From Halorubrum lipolyticum DSM 21995 (GTDB lineage Archaea; Halobacteriota; Halobacteria; Halobacteriales; Haloferacaceae), in the NCBI RefSeq assembly GCF_000337375.1, contig NZ_AOJG01000034.1:1-64000 (forward strand): a stretch of DNA of 64,000 nucleotides, given 5' to 3'. Under the pieces are notes generated by a model. It searched no databases, was not told the origin of the DNA, and saw only the letters and a program-made list of their open reading frames with translations. Shown here piece by piece: positions 60,243 to 64,000 of the stretch; within the stretch, counting starts at the first letter, position 1, and every line of letters starts with the position of its first letter. A program made the position numbers and the translations under genes.

Positions 60243-60926
60243 CTACTCCGCGTCCGGCTGCTGACCGTAGCTCTCGAACCGCTCCTCGACGGTCGCCATC
60301 TGCTCGTCGGAGAGCACGTGCGGCTCGCCGACCGCCGACGCCCGGAGGTAGAGCCGGCAGAGGTCCTCGACGTGGTGGGTGTTCTCGACCGCCGTCTCGA
60401 CGTCGGGGCCGGTGACGACGAGCCCGTGGTTCGCGAGGATCGCGGCGTCGGAGTCGGCCTCGGCCATCGCGCCCACGGCGTTCGCCGCCAGTTCCTCGGT
60501 GCCGTACGGCGCGTAGTCGGCCAGCGGGACCTCCCGCCCGACGGCGGCGATCATGTAGTGGACGGGGGGGAGCTTCCGGTGGAGCGTCGCCATCGTCGTC
60601 GCCCACGGCGAGTGGGTGTGGACGATCGCGCCCGGCCGGTCGTGCTTGTAAATGCCCGTGTGCATCGGCACCTCGCTCGACGGGGCCATCCGGCCCGCCA
60701 GCCGCTCGCCATCCAGCGAGACCACCGGCACGTCGGTCGCGTCGAAGGCGTCGTACGGGACGCCGGTGGGCGTGACAGCGACCCGGTCGCCCTCGCGGAC
60801 GCTCAGGTTCCCGGTCCGGCCGGGCGTCAGGTCCGCGAGCGCCGGCGCGTACGCGACGACCGCCTCGCGCGCGTCGCGCAGAAGGTCTGGAGCGGCGTCG
60901 TCGGCGTCGCCCCCGTTCCGGGTCAC
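60243..60926 (-). CDS. Class II aldolase/adducin-family protein, likely ribulose-1-phosphate aldolase
   Basis: The 227-residue zinc-dependent aldolase has the fuculose-1-phosphate aldolase pattern: [21 protein letters not shown] with Glu85, [13 protein letters not shown] with zinc ligands His103 and His105, and ANHGLVVTG with His167. In this context the likely reaction is ribulose-1-phosphate to DHAP and glycolaldehyde. L-fuculose- or methylthioribulose-type substrates are alternatives. Its start overlaps the HAD phosphatase stop by four bases, so the two enzymes are made together. Confidence 0.88.
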   Translation of the reverse strand: MTRNGGDADDAAPDLLRDAREAVVAYAPALADLTPGRTGNLSVREGDRVAVTPTGVPYDAFDATDVPVVSLDGERLAGRMAPSSEVPMHTGIYKHDRPGAIVHTHSPWATTMATLHRKLPPVHYMIAAVGREVPLADYAPYGTEELAANAVGAMAEADSDAAILANHGLVVTGPDVETAVENTHHVEDLCRLYLRASAVGEPHVLSDEQMATVEERFESYGQQPDAE

Positions 60927-61636
60927 GCCGCCACCTCCGTCAGGTCGGCGAACGCGTCGAGCCGATGGTCCGGTCGCCGGTCGCCGTCGAGCTCGTCGAT
61001 GGCGGGCGTCTCGCCGTCGGCGACGAACAGCGCCGTGTCCATCCCGACCGCGTTCGCGCCGGCCACGTCGGCGCCGACGTTGTCGCCGACCATGAGCGCC
61101 TCGCTCGGCCGGCGATCGAACGCCGCGAGCGCGGTCGCGAAGGGGATCGCGCTCGGCTTCTCGCGGCCGACCTCCTCGGAGGTGACGAGCCGGTCGACCC
61201 GGTCGTCGATCGCGAGCCGCGAGAGCTTCCGCAGCTGGACCCGTGTGGTGAGGTTAGTTACCACGGCGATGTCCGTCCCCGCCTCGGCGAGGGCGTCGAA
61301 GACGCGCTTGACCCCGTCACACAGCTCCATCTCGGCCGCGTACCCCTCCCAGTAGGCGTCGCCGAGCGCCAGCGCGTCGGCGGCGTCGCGCTCGCCGGCG
61401 TGGCGCCGCAGCGCGCGCTTGAAGTAGATGTGCCGGTCGTGGGAGGCGGCGGTGCCGGCGGTCTCCCGCTTCGACTCCCGCCGCGCGGTCGCGTACAGCT
61501 CGTCGAACGTCTCGCGGTCCATCTCGTACCCACGCTCGCGGAACGCCGCGAGGGCGGCCCGCTTGCCCGCCTCGTTGCAGGGGGCGTACGGGTACAGGGT
61601 GTTGTCGAGGTCGAAGAACACCGCCTCGTAGCTCAT
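60923..61636 (-). CDS. HAD-family phosphatase, likely ribulose-1,5-bisphosphate phosphatase
   Basis: The 237-residue HAD hydrolase has motif [12 protein letters not shown] (Asp9 and Asp11), motif II VVTNLT, a Lys in motif III ([10 protein letters not shown]) and motif [19 protein letters not shown]. The cap is the helical C1 type of phosphoglycolate phosphatase-like enzymes. In the pathway it would remove the C5 phosphate of ribulose-1,5-bisphosphate to leave ribulose-1-phosphate for the aldolase (inference). CTTAAG about 26 bases upstream suggests it leads the operon. Confidence 0.85.
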   Translation of the reverse strand: MSYEAVFFDLDNTLYPYAPCNEAGKRAALAAFRERGYEMDRETFDELYATARRESKRETAGTAASHDRHIYFKRALRRHAGERDAADALALGDAYWEGYAAEMELCDGVKRVFDALAEAGTDIAVVTNLTTRVQLRKLSRLAIDDRVDRLVTSEEVGREKPSAIPFATALAAFDRRPSEALMVGDNVGADVAGANAVGMDTALFVADGETPAIDELDGDRRPDHRLDAFADLTEVAA

Positions 61637-61700
61637 GCGCCCTCTCGGTCGGGCTGTGACTTAAGAGTGGTTCGACGCCCCGAAAGCGATCGCCCGACGG

Positions 61701-62573
61701 CTACTGCTCGTTCATCGCCTCGCTGGCGATGTTGCGCCCGCGAGAGTTCAGCGCGACCTCGCGTCGCACCCGCACCTCTTCGACCACTTCGAGGTCGACG
61801 AGCCGCTCGAACGTCTCCTCGACGGCGTCCACGTCCATCCCGAGGAACGAGGGGATCTCGAACGGCGAGACGCCGGAGTACAGCGCCATCAACACCTCCC
61901 GGTCGCGGCTGGAGAGGTCGACGTTCGTCGACGAGCGCTCCTCGCCCTTCCGGAGCCACGCCTCGACGAACCGCATCCGGCTGGGGGCGCCGGCGATGTG
62001 GGTCTCGATGCTCGTCCCCTCGTCGTCGGTGTGTGACACCTCGATCACGGGCTTCTTCTCGCCGTTGACGGTGCGTTTCGCGGCGTCGAGCCCGCTGATG
62101 TCGTCGAGGTCGAACTTCACGAACGCACCGCTTTCGAGGGCCGCGTTGAGCCCGTTCTCGTCGATCTTCACCCGCGCCTGCTCCCACTCGGTCTCCTGGA
62201 CGACGCCGCCCTCGATCGCGGGGTGTTTCGCGGTTACCGTCCGCTGGTCGAGCAGCGCCCGGTACACGTCGCGCTCGAACGACTCGTGGTCCGCGGCGTT
62301 GACGAGCAACACCTGATCGCCGAGGTCGAAGCTGACGTAGTTGGAGACGCGCGCGACCGACTGGTTGGCGTCGTGACGCCCGCCGAGCCCCTCGAGGTCC
62401 GAGAGCGGGACCGTGCGCTTCCCGTCGTTGCCGGCCAAGATCAGCCGGCGGTTCGAGAGGAGCACGCGCCCGGGCGTCCACGACACGTCGCTCATCTTCC
62501 GCCCGTCGCGGACGGCGACCGCGAACCGCGCCTGCGTGTCGGCGACCTTGTACTCGCCGCTCTCGCCCGACAT
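61701..62573 (-). CDS. cheF: Chemotaxis adaptor CheF
   Basis: The 290-residue archaeal protein (former DUF439) links the Che system to the archaellum by binding CheY and CheC/CheD-type proteins and the motor. Family signs are KVADTQARFAVAVRDGRKMSDVSWTPGRVLLSNRRLIL, a pleckstrin-like first half, VSFDLGDQVLLVNA, and a C-terminal winged-helix RDREVLMALYSGVSPFEIPSFLGMDVDAVEETFERL. Its start directly follows the HEAT gene stop, with no spacer. Confidence 0.9.
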   Translation of the reverse strand: MSGESGEYKVADTQARFAVAVRDGRKMSDVSWTPGRVLLSNRRLILAGNDGKRTVPLSDLEGLGGRHDANQSVARVSNYVSFDLGDQVLLVNAADHESFERDVYRALLDQRTVTAKHPAIEGGVVQETEWEQARVKIDENGLNAALESGAFVKFDLDDISGLDAAKRTVNGEKKPVIEVSHTDDEGTSIETHIAGAPSRMRFVEAWLRKGEERSSTNVDLSSRDREVLMALYSGVSPFEIPSFLGMDVDAVEETFERLVDLEVVEEVRVRREVALNSRGRNIASEAMNEQ

Positions 62574-63782
62574 CTACGGTCCCCCCGCCCGGAGCTTCGA
62601 GACCGCCGAGAACACCCGCTTCCGGACCGCGGGACTGTCGTCGTCGGTGAACCCTTCGAGCCGGTTGAGCGTCTCCTGTCCGCCGATCTGCCCGAGCACG
62701 AACACCGCCTTCGCGCGGGCGTCCTCGGGGTGTTCGGTGCCGAGGCGGTCGAGGAGCCGGTCCTCGACGATCGGGCCGCCGAGGCTCTTGAGGCTGGTGG
62801 CCGCGAACTGCGCGGTCTGGGGGTCCTCGTCGGCGAGCGCGTCCGCGAGCGCCTCGATCGCGACGGCCGACTCCGGCTCCGCGACGCGCCCGAGGATCCA
62901 CGCCGCGTTCCGGCGCTGGCGGCTCTGCTGGCCGTCGGTGAGGATCTCGACGAGCGGCTCGACGACGGTCGCGTCGTCGGCCTGCTTCAGCTCGGAGACG
63001 ACCCGGTCGCGGACCGCGTGGCTCTGCTGGGTGGGCACGTTCGAGAGCAGCTCGATGACCGAGTACACCGCGGCGTTGCGGACGACCGCGCTCTCGTCGC
63101 CGAGCGCCCGCGCGAGCGGCTCCACGGGCTCCGGGTTGTTCGCCTTCCCGAGCGCGCCCGCCGCGATCCGCCGGAGCGGCTCGTCGCCGTCGTCGAGCAG
63201 GTCCAAGAGGGGCGAAAGCGCCCGGTCGGTGCCGATGTTTCCGAGCGCGTTCGCGGCGGCGCGCCGGACCCGCGGCTCGTCGTCGAGCCGCCCGGCCAGT
63301 CCGGGGACCGCACGCGGGTCGGCGAAGGTCCCGCAGGCCTGACACGCCCGGAGCCTGACGCGGGGGTCCTCGTCGTCGAGCGCCTCGACGAGGTGTTGGA
63401 GACCGCTCGCGTCGTCGAGGCGACCGAGCGCGTTGGCGGCGGCCATCCGAAGCTCCGGGCGGTCGGCCTGCAGCGCGCGCGCGAACTTCCGGGCGGTGAC
63501 CCACTCCGCCTCGGACCCCTTCGTCCCGGTGAGCTCCGAGAGGAGCTGTTCGAGCGCCGCCTCGCCGACCTCGTCGAGCGCGTCGACCGCGGCCCCCCGG
63601 ACCTGCGCGTCGTCGTCGCCGGTCGCGGCGCGCAGGAGCGCGTCGATGGACGGCTGGTCGTCGGGCTCGGCGATCTCGCCGAGGAACTCGGCCGCGCGCT
63701 TCCGGACCGCGGCGCTGTCGCTGCCCATGGCGTCCCTGAGCCGCTCGGCGTTGCCCTCCCGCGCGTGCTGGTACAGCGACAT
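62574..63782 (-). CDS. HEAT-repeat chemotaxis-cluster protein
   Basis: The 402-residue all-helical protein consists of about 10-12 PBS-lyase-type HEAT repeats (VRKRAAEFLGEIA, VRLRACQACGTF, VRRAAANALGNIG, LRRIAAGALGKANN, VVRNAAVYSVIE). A HEAT protein in this position is known from the haloarchaeal che region, where it works with CheF and CheD. It is coupled to both neighbours: ATG overlaps the CheR stop by one base, and its stop abuts cheF. Confidence 0.9.
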   Translation of the reverse strand: MSLYQHAREGNAERLRDAMGSDSAAVRKRAAEFLGEIAEPDDQPSIDALLRAATGDDDAQVRGAAVDALDEVGEAALEQLLSELTGTKGSEAEWVTARKFARALQADRPELRMAAANALGRLDDASGLQHLVEALDDEDPRVRLRACQACGTFADPRAVPGLAGRLDDEPRVRRAAANALGNIGTDRALSPLLDLLDDGDEPLRRIAAGALGKANNPEPVEPLARALGDESAVVRNAAVYSVIELLSNVPTQQSHAVRDRVVSELKQADDATVVEPLVEILTDGQQSRQRRNAAWILGRVAEPESAVAIEALADALADEDPQTAQFAATSLKSLGGPIVEDRLLDRLGTEHPEDARAKAVFVLGQIGGQETLNRLEGFTDDDSPAVRKRVFSAVSKLRAGGP

Positions 63783-64000
63783 CAGACCCTCCGGAACACC
63801 CGTCGGCGCTTGTCGATCGGCTCGTACCTGTCCGAGCGGTCCGGCGGGACGCTCTCCGTCATCCCGAGCACGAGCACGCCGTTCTCCGCCAGCGACGCCT
63901 CGAGCGTGTCGAACAGCGCCCCCTTGTGGTCCACGTCGATGTAGATCAGCAGGTTGCGGCACAACACCACGTCGAAGGGGTCGCGCGACCCGTCGCGGAT
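63782..64000 (-). CDS. cheR: Chemotaxis methyltransferase CheR (3' part, runs off the window)
   Basis: Only the last 72 codons are in the window. They carry the family's DVVLCRNLLIYIDVDHKGALFDTLEASLAENGVLVLGMTESVP and the ending RVFRRV. CheR methylates glutamates of chemoreceptors such as the one at 35.8 kb, using SAM. The start lies beyond base 64000. Confidence 0.9.
   Translation of the reverse strand: MRDGSRDPFDVVLCRNLLIYIDVDHKGALFDTLEASLAENGVLVLGMTESVPPDRSDRYEPIDKRRRVFRRV

Overview
The window reads as chromosome from an extremely halophilic archaeon (class Halobacteria, most like Halorubrum). The evidence is the GC-rich sequence with GC-rich third codon positions, very acidic proteins, Tat-type lipoprotein signals, a PGF-CTERM surface protein, archaeal-type ribosomal proteins and RNA polymerase subunit, MptA, a CheF-type archaeal chemotaxis adaptor, and TATA boxes about 25-30 bases before start codons (leaderless transcripts). 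The first 26 bases carry a sequencing-library transposase adapter end, so base 1 is a contig edge, not biology.

Layout. 1-6.1 kb: a UPF0179 protein, uridine phosphorylase, a large prepilin-like surface protein whose 3' half is AT-richer than its surroundings, HMG-CoA synthase (isoprenoid lipids) and ribosomal protein S19e. 6.1-9.2 kb: a phosphate/phosphonate ABC importer (phnD-phnC-phnE) behind an AT-rich control region. 9.2-19.6 kb: PEP carboxylase, a Rieske protein, a membrane/PGF-CTERM pair, thioredoxin plus a PLP enzyme, MptA, L21e and RpoF. 19.8-26.1 kb: galactonate dehydratase and KDPGal aldolase, an eIF2B-like protein, a coiled-coil membrane protein, and an MFS transporter overlapping a flavin oxidoreductase. 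26.3-31.7 kb: an aldo/keto reductase, a divergent group II chaperonin with a His-rich tail, formamidase and an acyltransferase. 31.7-49.7 kb: mostly housekeeping (pgi, CPBP protease, NurA, a chemoreceptor, NhaC, a NOG1-type GTPase, a SIMPL lipoprotein, a formate/nitrite channel fused to two USP domains, a DUF389 protein, homoserine kinase).

49.7-60.2 kb is the accessory part. It holds two TnpB-only IS200/IS605-type (IS1341-like) elements with the same end architecture but different TnpB proteins, GC-rich palindromic intergenic repeats, a TrmB regulator, a DUF255 protein and lipoproteins. The second element sits inside what looks like the haloarchaeal non-carboxylating pentose bisphosphate gene set: a PfkB kinase on one side, and ribose-1,5-bisphosphate isomerase, class II aldolase and HAD phosphatase on the other. 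It carries a 48-residue ORF that looks like a ribbon-helix-helix regulator. With the uridine phosphorylase at the window start, these genes would turn nucleoside ribose into DHAP and glycolaldehyde. The window ends in a chemotaxis operon (cheR-HEAT-cheF).

The best candidates for something undescribed are the TnpB-linked RHH-like ORF with conserved left-end boxes, the orphan right-end-like hairpin holding the stop codons of phnE and ppc, the chaperonin lacking one catalytic Asp, and the dispersed palindromic repeat family. No tRNA, rRNA or CRISPR array was seen.
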